Part shown: piece after piece, positions 7,978-17,082 of the stretch
How positions within the stretch are numbered: position 1 is the stretch's first letter
Layout of the letters: the number at the start of each line of letters is the position of its first letter
NCBI RefSeq assembly: GCF_937859915.1
Contig: NZ_CALMAW010000122.1
Coordinates: 1-64,000, forward strand
Length of the DNA: 64,000 bases
Direction: 5' to 3'
From: an uncultured Sphingomonas sp.
Lineage (GTDB): Bacteria; Pseudomonadota; Alphaproteobacteria; Sphingomonadales; Sphingomonadaceae
Notes under the pieces: model-generated
Seen by the model: the letters and a program-made list of their open reading frames with translations, nothing else
What the model was told of the DNA's origin: nothing
Databases searched by the model: none
Program-made: the position numbers and the translations under genes

Positions 7978-9900
7978 ATGACACCCGACACCGCACGAAA
8001 TGCTGACAGGACCGTCGTCGCCTCCCACCGCAAGCATGGCAGCGCCGCGATCATGTCGCTGGCGGCGCTGGGCATCGTCTATGGCGATATCGGCACCAGC
8101 CCGCTCTACGCCTTCAAGGTCGCGCTGCAATCTTCGGCGGGCTCGGGGCTGTCGCCGGCCGCCGCCGCGATCGGTCTGGTGTCGCTGATCATCTGGTCGC
8201 TGCTGATCGTGGTCTCGCTCAAATATGCGATCCTGATCCTGCGCGCCGACAATCGCGGCGAGGGCGGGGTCGTCGCGATGCTGGCGCTGCTCAACGCCCG
8301 CGACGCGCGGGCGGGGACGTGGCGAGGCTATCTGCTCGTGGTCGGATTGGTCGGCGCGGCCTTGCTCTATGGCGACGGGGCGATCACGCCGGCGATCTCG
8401 GTATTGAGCGCGGTCGAGGGCCTCAAGGTCGATGCGCCGGCGCTCGACCGGCTGGTGCTGCCGATCACCGTGATCATCCTGCTCGTGCTGTTCGCGGTCC
8501 AGACCAAGGGTACAGCGTTCATCGGGCGGCTGTTCGGCCCGATCATGCTGGTCTGGTTCCTCGCGATCGGCGCACTCGGCTTCGCCTCGATCGTCCACCA
8601 CCCGGCGGTGCTGATCGCGCTCGAGCCCGCGCCGGCACTGGAATATCTCGCGCACGCGCCGCTGGCGGTCAGCTTCGCAGCGCTCGGCGCGGTGTTCCTC
8701 GCGGTCACGGGCGGCGAGGCGATGTATGCCGACATGGGCCATTGCGGCCGGATGCCGATCCGCATCGCGTGGTTCGCGATCGCGCTGCCTGCGTTGATCC
8801 TCAACTATCTCGGGCAGGCCGCCGGCGTGGTCGCCGATCCGGCGGCGGCGGCCAGCCCCTTCTTCCGCCTGTCGCCCGGCTGGGCGCATTATCCGCTGGT
8901 CGCGTTCGCGACCGCGGCGACCGTGATCGCCTCGCAGGCGATCATCTCGGGCGTGTTCTCGCTGACCCAGCAAGCGATGCAGATGGGGTTCCTGCCGCGG
9001 CTGCAGATGCGCCACACCGCGCAGGACGAGGCGGGACAGGTCTATGTCCCGTTCGCCAACTGGATGCTCGCGGTCGCGACGCTGGCCGCGGTACTGATCT
9101 TCCGCTCGTCCGATGCGCTGGCCGGCGCCTATGGGATCGCGGTGGCAGGCCTGATGGTCATCTCGACCTTCCTCGCCGCGCTGGTGGCACTGCGCTGGGG
9201 CTTCAACCCGATCGCCGTCGCCGCGGTCAACGGCGCCTTCCTGATCGTCGACCTGGTCTTCTTCTCGGCCAATGCGACCAAGCTGCTCGAGGGCGGCTGG
9301 TTTCCACTGCTGATCGCGGGGACGATCGCCTTCCTGATGCTGACCTGGCGGAAAGGCCTGCTGCTCGTCGAGCGCGCGCGCGCGCATCAGCGCGAGGATG
9401 AGGCCGCCTTCGTCGGCGCGATGCGCGAGGAGAAGCTGGTGCGTCTCGACGGCACCGCCGCCTTCCTCAGCGCCGCACCCACCGGCATCCCGCTCTCATT
9501 GTCGCATCACCTCCGCCACAACCGCGCGCTACAGCGGCGCGTGCTGCTGGTGTCGGTCGTGACCAAGGACATCCCGTTCGTGACCGCCGACGACCGCGCC
9601 ACGGTCACCTTCCTCGCCGACGGGTTCGAGCGCGTGCTGCTCAACTACGGCTTCATGGAGCCGCTCGACATCCCGGCCGGCGTCGCCGCCGCGCGCACCT
9701 GCATCCCACGCGACGAGCTCGGCGAGGTCAGCTATTATATCGGCCACGAAACCGTCATCGCGAGCAGGCAGGTCGAGGGCATGGCGCCGTGGCGCGAACG
9801 GCTGTTCGTCACGATGCAGCGCAACACCTCGCCCAACGGCGCGTCCTTCTGCATTCCGTCGCGGCAGATCGTCGTCGTCGGCATGGAAATCGAGATCTGA
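7978..9900 (+). CDS. kup: Potassium transporter Kup
   Basis: Inner-membrane K+/H+ symporter of 640 residues, normal family length. The signature ALGIVYGDIGTSPLYAFK begins near residue 23, and GDGAITPAISVLSAVEG follows in the next segments. About twelve transmembrane helices are followed by a cytoplasmic C-terminal domain (GTAAFLSAAPTGIP, then SYYIGHETV). The ATG at 7978 is preferred to the GTG at 7963 because GGAG lies at 7969-7972. No regulatory protein gene is adjacent. Confidence 0.96.
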   Translation: MTPDTARNADRTVVASHRKHGSAAIMSLAALGIVYGDIGTSPLYAFKVALQSSAGSGLSPAAAAIGLVSLIIWSLLIVVSLKYAILILRADNRGEGGVVAMLALLNARDARAGTWRGYLLVVGLVGAALLYGDGAITPAISVLSAVEGLKVDAPALDRLVLPITVIILLVLFAVQTKGTAFIGRLFGPIMLVWFLAIGALGFASIVHHPAVLIALEPAPALEYLAHAPLAVSFAALGAVFLAVTGGEAMYADMGHCGRMPIRIAWFAIALPALILNYLGQAAGVVADPAAAASPFFRLSPGWAHYPLVAFATAATVIASQAIISGVFSLTQQAMQMGFLPRLQMRHTAQDEAGQVYVPFANWMLAVATLAAVLIFRSSDALAGAYGIAVAGLMVISTFLAALVALRWGFNPIAVAAVNGAFLIVDLVFFSANATKLLEGGWFPLLIAGTIAFLMLTWRKGLLLVERARAHQREDEAAFVGAMREEKLVRLDGTAAFLSAAPTGIPLSLSHHLRHNRALQRRVLLVSVVTKDIPFVTADDRATVTFLADGFERVLLNYGFMEPLDIPAGVAAARTCIPRDELGEVSYYIGHETVIASRQVEGMAPWRERLFVTMQRNTSPNGASFCIPSRQIVVVGMEIEI

Positions 9901-10043
9901 GATCCGTCGCGCCGCCCCGACCTGCCCACCCAATATGGCGCCGACGTCCCGATCCGGCGTGCCCGCGAATAATCGGCTTCGACAGGGCCGCCTGCTTTGC
10001 GTAAGCGCGCAGATCGCAACGACGTGAAAAGCAGGGGAGCGAG

Positions 10044-11342
10044 ATGATACAGACGACAGGGGCGATCGATCCGGCAAACGATCCCGCCGCCGCGCGCGCG
10101 GCAAGCGAAGGCATCGATGCGCCCGACCTGCGCTGGTTCGTGTTCGCGCTGTTCTTCATCTTCGGCGGCATCACCAGCCTCAACGATGTGATCATCCCCA
10201 AGCTCAAGGACCTGTTCACGCTGACCTACGGGCAGGCGCTGCTCGTCCAGTCGGCCTTCTTCTTCGCCTATTTCGTCTTCTCGATCCCCGGCGCCGCGAT
10301 CGTCCGCAAGGCGGGCTATATGCGCACCGCGACGATCGGCCTGCTGGTGATGATGGCGGGCTGCCTGATGTTCGTCCCCGCCTCCGCCTCGGCCTCCTTC
10401 CCGGTGTTCCTGTTCGCGCTGTTCGTGCTCGCGGCCGGCATCACCATCATCCAGGTCGTCGCCAATCCGCTGATCTCGCTGCTCGGGCCGGCGGCCTCGA
10501 CCTCGAGCCGCCTCACCTTCGCGCAGGCGTTCAACTCGCTCGGCACGACGATCTTCCCCTATGTCGGCGCGATCGTGATCCTGGGCTCGCTCGCCAAAGT
10601 CGACGGCTCGAAGCTCGAGGGCGCGGCGCTCGCCGCCTATCGCATGGCCGAGACGCGCACCGTGGTGCACACCTATCTCGGGCTCGCGCTGGCGCTGCTG
10701 ATCGTCGCGGGCGTGGTCTGGACGCGGCGCAACCGGCTCAAGGAGGCGCAGGACCAGACCGGTTCGATGTTCCACGCCTTCACGCTGCTCGCCCAGCCGC
10801 GCTTCGCCTTCGGGGCGCTGTGCATCTTCCTCTATGTCGGCGCCGAGGTCTCGATCGGCTCGCTGATCGTGAGCTATCTCGAACAGGCCTCGACGCTCGG
10901 CCTCGACGCCGAGAGCGCCGGCAAGCATGTCCCCTTCTATTGGGGCGGCGCGCTGGTCGGCCGCTTCATCGGATCGTGGCTGCTGCGCGTCGCCTCGCCC
11001 GGCAAGGTGCTGGCGGGGGCCGCGACCGGATCGATCCTGCTGATCCTGCTGTCGGCGAACAGCGCCGGCGGCGTCTCGGGCTGGGCGCTGCTCGCCATCG
11101 GTCTGTGCAACTCGATCATGTTCCCGACGATCTTCAGCCTCGCCTCGCAGGGCCTCGGCGTGCGCGCGGCGGAAGGATCGGGCGTGCTCGCCACCGCGAT
11201 CGTCGGCGGGGCGATCATCCCGCCGCTGACCGGCCATTTCGCGGACGTGGCGGGGCTGCACATCGCCCTCGCCGTGCCCGCGGTCTGCTATGTGATCATC
11301 GCCGGCTTCGGCCTGTTCGCCGGGCGCGCCGTCGCCCGCTAG
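10044..11342 (+). CDS. Sugar MFS transporter, FucP/GluP type
   Basis: 432-residue, 12-helix major facilitator. It has the FucP-family N-terminal segment FIFGGITSLNDVIIPKLKDLF (Asn/Asp in helix 1) and QVVANPLISLLGP. It is expected to import a hexose or deoxyhexose by proton symport. GGGGAG directly precedes the ATG. It stands alone, with no sugar catabolic gene nearby, so the substrate (fucose, glucose, galactose, other) cannot be assigned. Confidence 0.9.
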   Translation: MIQTTGAIDPANDPAAARAASEGIDAPDLRWFVFALFFIFGGITSLNDVIIPKLKDLFTLTYGQALLVQSAFFFAYFVFSIPGAAIVRKAGYMRTATIGLLVMMAGCLMFVPASASASFPVFLFALFVLAAGITIIQVVANPLISLLGPAASTSSRLTFAQAFNSLGTTIFPYVGAIVILGSLAKVDGSKLEGAALAAYRMAETRTVVHTYLGLALALLIVAGVVWTRRNRLKEAQDQTGSMFHAFTLLAQPRFAFGALCIFLYVGAEVSIGSLIVSYLEQASTLGLDAESAGKHVPFYWGGALVGRFIGSWLLRVASPGKVLAGAATGSILLILLSANSAGGVSGWALLAIGLCNSIMFPTIFSLASQGLGVRAAEGSGVLATAIVGGAIIPPLTGHFADVAGLHIALAVPAVCYVIIAGFGLFAGRAVAR

Positions 11343-11356
11343 GCCCGGCGAACGAC

Positions 11357-11393
11357 CGCGCGATCGCTCCGGCCACGCTGGATCGATCGCGCG
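11357..11393. terminator. 10-bp palindromic hairpin between convergent genes
   Basis: CGCGCGATCG (11357-11366) and CGATCGCGCG (11384-11393) form a perfect stem with a 17-nt loop. It lies exactly between the convergent MFS and M48 stop codons. There is no U-tract, so a role as a bidirectional terminator is inferred from position. Confidence 0.5.
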
Positions 11394-12581
11394 CTATTTG
11401 CCGACAAGCTCGGGATGCTGCGCCTTCCAGACCATCGCGCGGTGGACGCGGCGCTCGACGCTTGGATGATCGTAGAAGATCGCCTCCTCCAGCCAGGAGG
11501 GTGACGACGCGCGGTAGGCGATCGTCTTGACCAGCGCCTTCGACAGGCCGTCGGGCTCATGCGCATGCTCGAACGAGAAGCGGTCGGCATCGCTTTCCTG
11601 CAGACGCGTGAGCGTATTGGTCAGTGGCGTGGCGAGCAGCCCCAGCGTCGACACGATCGCGATCAGGATCGGCAGGCCGGCCGGATCGGCGATACCCGCG
11701 ATCCGCGGTTCGCCGATCCAGCCGAGCACCGGCAGGAACAGGCGAGCGACGATCCACAGCATCACCACCGAGAGGACGCCGAGCACGACCACGGCCCAGA
11801 AGACATGGCCGCGCGCATAATGGCCCATCTCGTGCCCGACGACGCCGCGCACCTCGGCGATGTCGGCGCCCTGCGCGAACATCGTGTCGCTCATCGCCAC
11901 CCGGGCCGAACCGAACAGCCCCGAGACGTTGGCGGTATAGCGTTCGGACTGTTTCGAGCCGTTGAACACGAAGATCTTGTCCGACGGCACGTGGCTGACC
12001 TTGGCCAGGGCCACCACCGCATCGCGCGTCGGCCCGGGCGGCGCCGGCGTATAGGTGTTGAACAGCGGCTCGATCAGCACGGGGCCGAGGATCATCATCA
12101 CCGCCAGCATGAGCACGACCACCCCACCGGACCACGCCCACCACCACCGCGGCGCGCGGCGGATCAGCGCATAGACCGCGAGCCCGATCAGCGCGGATAG
12201 GATGGCGCTGATCGCCAGCGACAGGATGTTCTCGCCGAGCCAGCCGCCGAACGCCTGCTTGGTGAGACCATATTGCCCCTCGCGCCACCATGCCGAATCG
12301 ATCGACCAGGGCAGTTCGATCAGCCAGTCGGCGACCAGGAACAGCAGGACGCAGCAGACTACCGCGAGATTGGGTCTGCGCCGCCGCCGCTCGATCCGCG
12401 CGCGCGCGTGGACGAGCAGACCGGATCGCAATATGACCCACGCCGCCGCGATGCCGATCAGCCAGCCCCACAGCAGCATCCAATGGCCGCCCTGCGTATA
12501 GGCGATCGCCTTGGCATGCGCCGCGGGCGAGAGCGTCGCCATATAGGCGGCGGTTGCCGCATCGGGATCGAACCGCGCCAT
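11394..12581 (-). CDS. M48 family metallopeptidase (Ste24/CAAX protease-like)
   Basis: 395-residue membrane zinc protease. An M48 N-terminal domain with several membrane spans precedes the zinc motif VVGHEMGHYARGH, and the third ligand is in LQESDADRFSF. GSKQSERYTANVSGLFGSARVAMSDT is characteristic of the Ste24/HtpX superfamily. The family removes misfolded membrane proteins or processes prenylated peptides. In bacteria without prenylation, quality control is the likelier job. AGGAG precedes the ATG. Confidence 0.92.
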   Translation of the reverse strand: MARFDPDAATAAYMATLSPAAHAKAIAYTQGGHWMLLWGWLIGIAAAWVILRSGLLVHARARIERRRRRPNLAVVCCVLLFLVADWLIELPWSIDSAWWREGQYGLTKQAFGGWLGENILSLAISAILSALIGLAVYALIRRAPRWWWAWSGGVVVLMLAVMMILGPVLIEPLFNTYTPAPPGPTRDAVVALAKVSHVPSDKIFVFNGSKQSERYTANVSGLFGSARVAMSDTMFAQGADIAEVRGVVGHEMGHYARGHVFWAVVVLGVLSVVMLWIVARLFLPVLGWIGEPRIAGIADPAGLPILIAIVSTLGLLATPLTNTLTRLQESDADRFSFEHAHEPDGLSKALVKTIAYRASSPSWLEEAIFYDHPSVERRVHRAMVWKAQHPELVGK

Positions 12582-12656
12582 GTCACCGCTCCTACTGCCT
12601 GTGTTGCCAGGCTAGTTCACGAACAGGCGGCTGCAAAGCGCCATCGTTCCCGTCGC

Positions 12657-13130
12657 TTAGGCGATGGCGGGCTCGGCCCCGCCCTGGACGCGGGCGCGGG
12701 CGGACATGAAGCGGCCGACCGGTTGCCGCGCGGGCGCGAAATGCTGCAGCCCCACCGGATCGGGCATCGCGACGTAGAGCGCCTCGACCCCGCCGCGGGC
12801 GTGATAGGTCTCGTGCCAGAAGCCAGCCCCCGCCGAGAGTTCGCGGATGCGCTTCCACCAGTCGGCGTGCGGTTCGCTGCGCGTGAAGGCCTCGAGTGCG
12901 TCCAGGTCCCGCCAATATTGGCGGAAGCCGAAGTGGAGGAGGCTGAACATCATGCCCTCATGCGCGAGCAGGCCGTCCGGCTGCTGGCGGGCGATCTGGG
13001 CGAGGCCCGGCCCGATCCGCAGCATGGCGAGCAGGCCGCGCATCGTCCGGATGCGAAATCCGAGCATGATCATCACGAGATCCGGATAGTCGGAAAGATC
13101 GACCGATTGGCGATTGATCGCGGCTTGCAT
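12657..13130 (-). CDS. DUF4188 family protein (monooxygenase-like)
   Basis: 157-residue protein with the DUF4188 pattern: MIMLGFRIR near the N-terminus, QYWRDLDALEAFTRS in the middle, and WHETYHARGGVEALYVAMP near residue 120. The fold is expected to be a ferredoxin-like heme-degrading/monooxygenase barrel. Its activity is not known. It is divergent from a TetR regulator with only 58 bp between starts, so it is the probable target of that repressor. Confidence 0.8.
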   Translation of the reverse strand: MQAAINRQSVDLSDYPDLVMIMLGFRIRTMRGLLAMLRIGPGLAQIARQQPDGLLAHEGMMFSLLHFGFRQYWRDLDALEAFTRSEPHADWWKRIRELSAGAGFWHETYHARGGVEALYVAMPDPVGLQHFAPARQPVGRFMSARARVQGGAEPAIA

Positions 13131-13148
13131 CGCGCGGCTCCTTGCTGC

Positions 13149-13186
13149 TTACGATGTACACATAGCGAAGAAAGTGTACGCTGTAA
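13149..13186. promoter_or_regulatory. Inverted-repeat operator between DUF4188 and TetR genes
   Basis: TTACGATGTACAC (13149-13161) and GTGTACGCTGTAA (13174-13186) are inverted with a 12-bp spacer. The outer TTAC/GTAA and inner GTACAC/GTGTAC match perfectly. It fills most of the divergent promoter region and ends 2 bp before the TetR ATG, a classical position for autoregulation. Confidence 0.65.
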
Positions 13187-13188
13187 AC

Positions 13189-13749
13189 ATGGCCGATGAG
13201 ACACCCCCCGATCTGCGCGCGCGGCTTATCGCGATCGCACTCGACGCACTGGAACGCGGTGAGGATGTCGGCCTGCGCGCGATCGCGCGCGATGCCGGAG
13301 TGTCGGCGATGGCGCCCTATCGCCACTTCCGCGACAAGGCGGCGCTGCTCGCCGCGGTGGCGATGCGCGGCTTCGACGATCTCAAGGCCGTGCTTCTCGA
13401 TGCCGACCAGCGCGCCGATGCGGTCGCCGCGCTGGTCGCGCAGGGCGAGGCCTATATCGCCTTCGCCCGCGCCAACCCCGCCTTGTTCAGGCTGATGTTC
13501 GCGGGTCATGACGGCGGCCCGCCCCCCGCCGACGACAATGCCTATGGCGTGATGGTGCGGCGCTTGCAGCAATTGGCGCCCGTCAATCTCGACGCTGCCG
13601 CCCTCGCCTGCTGGTCGGGGGTCCATGGCATGGCGACGCTGGCGCTCGACGGCGGGCTCCCCGACGATGCGACGGCACTCGAGCACGCCGCGCTGACGCT
13701 GATCGTGCGCGGCTTGGCTGGCGCCGCTCCTCCGTCATCCCGTCCTTGA
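13189..13749 (+). CDS. TetR/AcrR family transcriptional regulator
   Basis: 186-residue repressor. The N-terminal helix-turn-helix spans about residues 8-52 (LRAIARDAGVSAMAPYRHFRDKAALL). The C-terminal ligand domain is of the TetR_C WHG type (CWSGVHGMATLALDGG). The start at 13189 lies 2 bp after the operator-like repeat. The last residues (SSRP) and the stop codon lie within a REP-like palindrome, so the C-terminal tail seems to come from that element. The likely targets are itself and the divergent DUF4188 gene. Confidence 0.9.
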   Translation: MADETPPDLRARLIAIALDALERGEDVGLRAIARDAGVSAMAPYRHFRDKAALLAAVAMRGFDDLKAVLLDADQRADAVAALVAQGEAYIAFARANPALFRLMFAGHDGGPPPADDNAYGVMVRRLQQLAPVNLDAAALACWSGVHGMATLALDGGLPDDATALEHAALTLIVRGLAGAAPPSSRP

Positions 13750-13758
13750 TCCGGGATG
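13736..13758. repeat. REP-like palindrome overlapping TetR stop
   Basis: CATCCCG-N9-CGGGATG, the common alphaproteobacterial extragenic palindrome of the GTCATCCCG..TTGATCCGGGAT type. The TetR stop codon (13747-13749) falls in its loop. The element probably also ends transcription. Confidence 0.6.
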
Positions 13759-13822
13759 CATAAACGCAGCGCGCAACGGTCACGCGGCGCGTCTGCAATC
13801 ACGCCAGCGCGGGAATGAGCGC

Positions 13823-14200
13823 TCAGCGCGACGCGTCGGCATCGCCCAGTGCCACCAGTTCCTGCGCATCGAAGGTCCGCGACCGCGTCAGGAACCGCTG
13901 CTCGCGGCCATTGTCGAGCGAAAACATGCCGCCCCGACCCGGCACGACATCGAGCATCAGCTGGGTATGCTCCCACAGCGCGAACTGCTGCCGCCCGATA
14001 TAGACCGGCATCCCGCCGACCTCGCCGAGCCGCACGTCCTGATCGCCGATCAGCAGATCGCCCTCGGGATAGCACATCGGCGAGGAGCCGTCGCAGCAGC
14101 CGCCCGACTGGTGGAAGATCACCGGGCCGTGGTCGGCGACGATCTCGGCGAGCAGGGTCAGCGCCGCCGCGGTGGCGCCCACGCGTGGCGGCGCCTCCAT
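13823..14200 (-). CDS. DUF779 protein linked to aldehyde dehydrogenase
   Basis: 125-residue cytosolic protein of the DUF779 family, which is regularly encoded beside ExaC/AldA-type aldehyde dehydrogenases. The cysteine-rich motif HQSGGCCDGSSPMC near residue 40 suggests metal or redox binding. The ATG at 14200 overlaps the stop of the dehydrogenase gene by one base (TGATG), implying coupled translation. Its biochemical role is not established. Confidence 0.85.
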   Translation of the reverse strand: MEAPPRVGATAAALTLLAEIVADHGPVIFHQSGGCCDGSSPMCYPEGDLLIGDQDVRLGEVGGMPVYIGRQQFALWEHTQLMLDVVPGRGGMFSLDNGREQRFLTRSRTFDAQELVALGDADASR

Positions 14201-15750
14201 CAGAAGAAGCCGAGCTTCTTGGGGCTGTAGCTCACCAGCATGTTCTTGGTCTGCTGATAATGGTCGAGCATCATCCGGTGGTTCTCGCGCCCGATCCCCG
14301 ATTGCTTGTAGCCGCCGAACGCCGCGTGCGCGGGATAGGCATGATAGCAGTTGGTCCACACCCGTCCGGCCTGGATCGCCCGCCCGAAGCGGTACGCGCG
14401 CGACCCGTCGCGCGTCCACACGCCGGCGCCGAGCCCGTACAGCGTGTCGTTGGCGATCGCGAGCGCGTCGGCATCGTCCTTGAAGCGCGTGACCGACAGC
14501 ACCGGCCCGAAAATCTCCTCCTGGAAGATGCGCATCCGGTTGTGACCCTCGAACACGGTCGGCTCGACATAATAGCCGTCGCTGAGCGCACCGCCGCGAT
14601 CCGCGCGCTTGCCGCCGGTGAGCAGCGTGGCGCCCTCCTGCGTGCCGATGTCGATATAGCTCAGGATCTTCTCGAGCTGCTCGGACGAGGCCTGCGCGCC
14701 GATCATCGTGGCGGGGTCGAGCGGGCTGCCCTGCACGATCGCCTCGACGCGCGCGATCGCCTTCTCCATGAAGCGGTCGTAGATGCTCTCATGGACCAGC
14801 GCGCGGCTCGGGCAGGTGCAGACCTCGCCCTGGTTGAGCGCGAACATGGTGAAGCCCTCGAGCGCCTTGTCGAGGAAGTCGTCATCCTCTTGCGCCACGT
14901 CGGCGAAGAAGATGTTGGGCGACTTGCCGCCGAGCTCAAGCGTCACCGGGATCAGATTCTGGCTGGCATATTGCATGATCATGCGGCCGGTGGTGGTCTC
15001 GCCGGTGAAGGCGATCTTGGCGATCCGCGGCGACGAGGCGAGCGGCTTGCCGGCCTCGAGCCCGAAGCCGTTGACGATGTTGAGCACGCCGGGCGGCAGC
15101 AGGTCGCCGATCAGCTCGGCGAGCAGCATGATCGAGGCGGGGGTCTGCTCGGCAGGCTTGATTACTACGCAATTGCCGGCGGCGAGCGCGGGGGCGAGCT
15201 TCCACACCGCCATCAGGATCGGGAAGTTCCACGGGATGATCTGCCCGACGACGCCCAGCGGCTCGTGGAAATGATAGGCGACGGTGTCGGCGTCGATCTC
15301 CGAGATGCCGCCTTCCTGCGCGCGGATGCAGCCCGCGAAATAGCGGAAATGGTCGATCGCAAGCGGCAGGTCGGCGGCCATCGTCTCGCGGATCGGCTTG
15401 CCATTGTCCCAGGTCTCGGCGAGCGCGAGCAGATCGAGCTTGGCCTCCATGCGATCGGCGATGCGGTTGAGGATCAGCGCGCGCTCGGCCGCGCTGGTCC
15501 GGCCCCAGCTGTCCTTCGCCGCGTGGGCGGCGTCGAGCGCCTTGTCGATGTCGGCGGCGCCCGACCGCGCGATCTCGCAGATCTTGCCGCCGGTGATCGG
15601 CGAGACATTGTCGAACCACCGCCCCTCGACCGGATCGACAAACGCGCCGCCGATGAAATTGCCGTAGCGCGCCTTGAACGGCGAGCGGGGTTGGGGCGCA
15701 TGCTGCGGCGCGTCGGCTGCGGGAGCGGTATCCAGAGCGATGTGGTCCAC
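14200..15750 (-). CDS. NAD-dependent aldehyde dehydrogenase (ExaC/acetaldehyde type)
   Basis: 516-residue enzyme oxidising aldehydes to acids. The catalytic Cys is near residue 311 ([11 protein letters not shown]) and the Glu near 272 (LELGGKSPN). The NAD site is marked by PWNFPILM and FTGETTTGR. The GEVCTCPSR context and a coupled DUF779 partner are typical of the ethanol/acetaldehyde-oxidising ExaC group. A TTGCCCGC-N13-GCGGGCAA inverted repeat sits 20 bp upstream of the start and might be its operator. Confidence 0.94.
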   Translation of the reverse strand: MDHIALDTAPAADAPQHAPQPRSPFKARYGNFIGGAFVDPVEGRWFDNVSPITGGKICEIARSGAADIDKALDAAHAAKDSWGRTSAAERALILNRIADRMEAKLDLLALAETWDNGKPIRETMAADLPLAIDHFRYFAGCIRAQEGGISEIDADTVAYHFHEPLGVVGQIIPWNFPILMAVWKLAPALAAGNCVVIKPAEQTPASIMLLAELIGDLLPPGVLNIVNGFGLEAGKPLASSPRIAKIAFTGETTTGRMIMQYASQNLIPVTLELGGKSPNIFFADVAQEDDDFLDKALEGFTMFALNQGEVCTCPSRALVHESIYDRFMEKAIARVEAIVQGSPLDPATMIGAQASSEQLEKILSYIDIGTQEGATLLTGGKRADRGGALSDGYYVEPTVFEGHNRMRIFQEEIFGPVLSVTRFKDDADALAIANDTLYGLGAGVWTRDGSRAYRFGRAIQAGRVWTNCYHAYPAHAAFGGYKQSGIGRENHRMMLDHYQQTKNMLVSYSPKKLGFF

Positions 15751-15770
15751 GACTCTCTCCTATGCTTTGA

Positions 15771-15799
15771 TTGCCCGCAGAATAGCGCAAAGCGGGCAA
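15771..15799. promoter_or_regulatory. 8-bp inverted repeat upstream of aldehyde dehydrogenase
   Basis: TTGCCCGC (15771-15778) and GCGGGCAA (15792-15799) with a 13-nt loop, in the 77-bp gap between the old-yellow-enzyme stop and the dehydrogenase start. It could be an operator for the dehydrogenase or a weak terminator for the upstream gene. There is no T-run to decide. Confidence 0.45.
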
Positions 15800-15827
15800 G
15801 CGGCACAGGAGAGAGGTGCGGCGCCGC

Positions 15828-16997
15828 CTAGCGCTCGTCGCCCGTCACGACGATCTGCCCGTCCATCCCCGGCCAGTCCGAATAGCCGACCGCTCCGCCG
15901 CCATACCAATATTGCTTGGGGGCTTCGGCGAGCGGCGCGCCCGTCCGCAACCGCGCGACGAGATCGGGATTGGCGAGGAACGGGCGGCCGAAGCTGAACA
16001 GATCGGCGTCGCCCTCGGCCAGCGTCTTCTCAGCGAGGTCGAGCGTATATTGGTTGTTGGCGATATAGGCGCCGGAGAAGCGCTTGCGCAGGGCGTGGAA
16101 GTCGACATCGTCGGGCACGTCGCGGGTCTGCTGGGTGACGCCCTCGATGTCGTGGACGTAGAGCAGCCCGATCGCGGACAGCGCATCGACGAACGCACCA
16201 TAGGTCTGCATCACGCTGCCATCGAGGGGCGTCTTGCCGGGTTCGGTCGTCGCCGGCGAGATGCGGATGCCGACCCGGCCGGGCCCCCAGACGTCGACCA
16301 CCGCGCGCACCGCGTCGAGCGGGAAGCGCAGCCGGTTTTCGATCGAGCCGCCATAGCGGTCGGTGCGCTGGTTGGTGCTGTCGCGGATGAACTGCTCGAG
16401 CAGGTAATTGTTCGCGGCATGGACTTCGACGCCGTCGAACCCGGCGGCCTTCGCCTGTGTCGCCGCCCGGCGATAGTCTTCGACGATTGCGGGGATCTCG
16501 TCGGTCTCGAGCGCGCGCGGCGTGACGAAGTCCTTCATGCCGTCGTTGGTGAACGCCTGCCCTTCCGCCTTGATTGCGGACGGCGCGACCGGCAGCGCCC
16601 CGTCGTGGAGATCGGGATGCGAGATGCGCCCGGTGTGCCAGAGCTGGAGGAAGATTAAGCCGCCGCGGCGGTGAACCGCGTCCACGATCGGCCGCCATGC
16701 CGCGACCTGCGCATCCGACCAGATGCCGGGCGTCATCGCATAGCCGCGCGCCTGTGCGGAGATGTTGGTCGCCTCGGTGATGATCAGGCCGGCGTCGGCG
16801 CGCTGCCCATAATAGTCGGCAGCGAACGCGGGCGGCACGCCCTGCTCGTCCGAGCGGCTGCGCGTCAGCGGTGCCATGACGATGCGGTTGGCCAGCGTCA
16901 GATCACCGATAGTGACCGGCTGCAGGACGGGGCTGGCGGATGAGTCCGACGCGGACGCGTTCGGCGCAGATGAGTTCGGCGCAGGAGAGTTCGGCAA
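15828..16997 (-). CDS. Old yellow enzyme family NADH:flavin oxidoreductase (alkene reductase)
   Basis: FMN-dependent ene-reductase of about 389 residues, reducing activated C=C bonds. The barrel begins at LANRIVMAPLTRSRS. The substrate-binding H-x2-N pair is in EVHAANNYLLEQF, followed by the family signature RTDRYGGSIENR. The N-terminus has no ATG in frame. The best start is TTG at 16997 with AGAGG upstream. Residues 3-22 are four pentapeptide repeats (NSPAP, NSSAP, NASAS, DSSAS) that precede the normal enzyme start, an odd extension for this family. Confidence 0.9.
   Translation of the reverse strand: MPNSPAPNSSAPNASASDSSASPVLQPVTIGDLTLANRIVMAPLTRSRSDEQGVPPAFAADYYGQRADAGLIITEATNISAQARGYAMTPGIWSDAQVAAWRPIVDAVHRRGGLIFLQLWHTGRISHPDLHDGALPVAPSAIKAEGQAFTNDGMKDFVTPRALETDEIPAIVEDYRRAATQAKAAGFDGVEVHAANNYLLEQFIRDSTNQRTDRYGGSIENRLRFPLDAVRAVVDVWGPGRVGIRISPATTEPGKTPLDGSVMQTYGAFVDALSAIGLLYVHDIEGVTQQTRDVPDDVDFHALRKRFSGAYIANNQYTLDLAEKTLAEGDADLFSFGRPFLANPDLVARLRTGAPLAEAPKQYWYGGGAVGYSDWPGMDGQIVVTGDER
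16932..16991 (-). repeat. Four 15-bp tandem repeats in the old yellow enzyme N-terminus
   Basis: On the minus strand, four imperfect 15-mers run in tandem: AACTCTCCTGCGCCG, AACTCATCTGCGCCG, AACGCGTCCGCGTCG and GACTCATCCGCCAGC. Unit length is a multiple of three, so copy-number change would keep the reading frame. Confidence 0.8.
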
Positions 16998-17082
16998 GGC
17001 ATGATCCTCTGTGGGAGCGGCAAGACCCTCGCGAGAGGTGCCGCTACAACGCGCGAAGCGCCGCTTGCTCCCGTCGTCGAAA

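Noticed and set aside
7888..9387. 499-codon minus-strand open frame opposite kup
   Set aside because: Kup is unambiguous. The antisense product is mostly charged low-complexity sequence.
13849..15831. 660-codon plus-strand open frame across the aldehyde dehydrogenase and DUF779 genes
   Set aside because: It is opposite two clear, translationally coupled genes and has the Arg/Ala/Asp/His-rich composition of a shadow frame.
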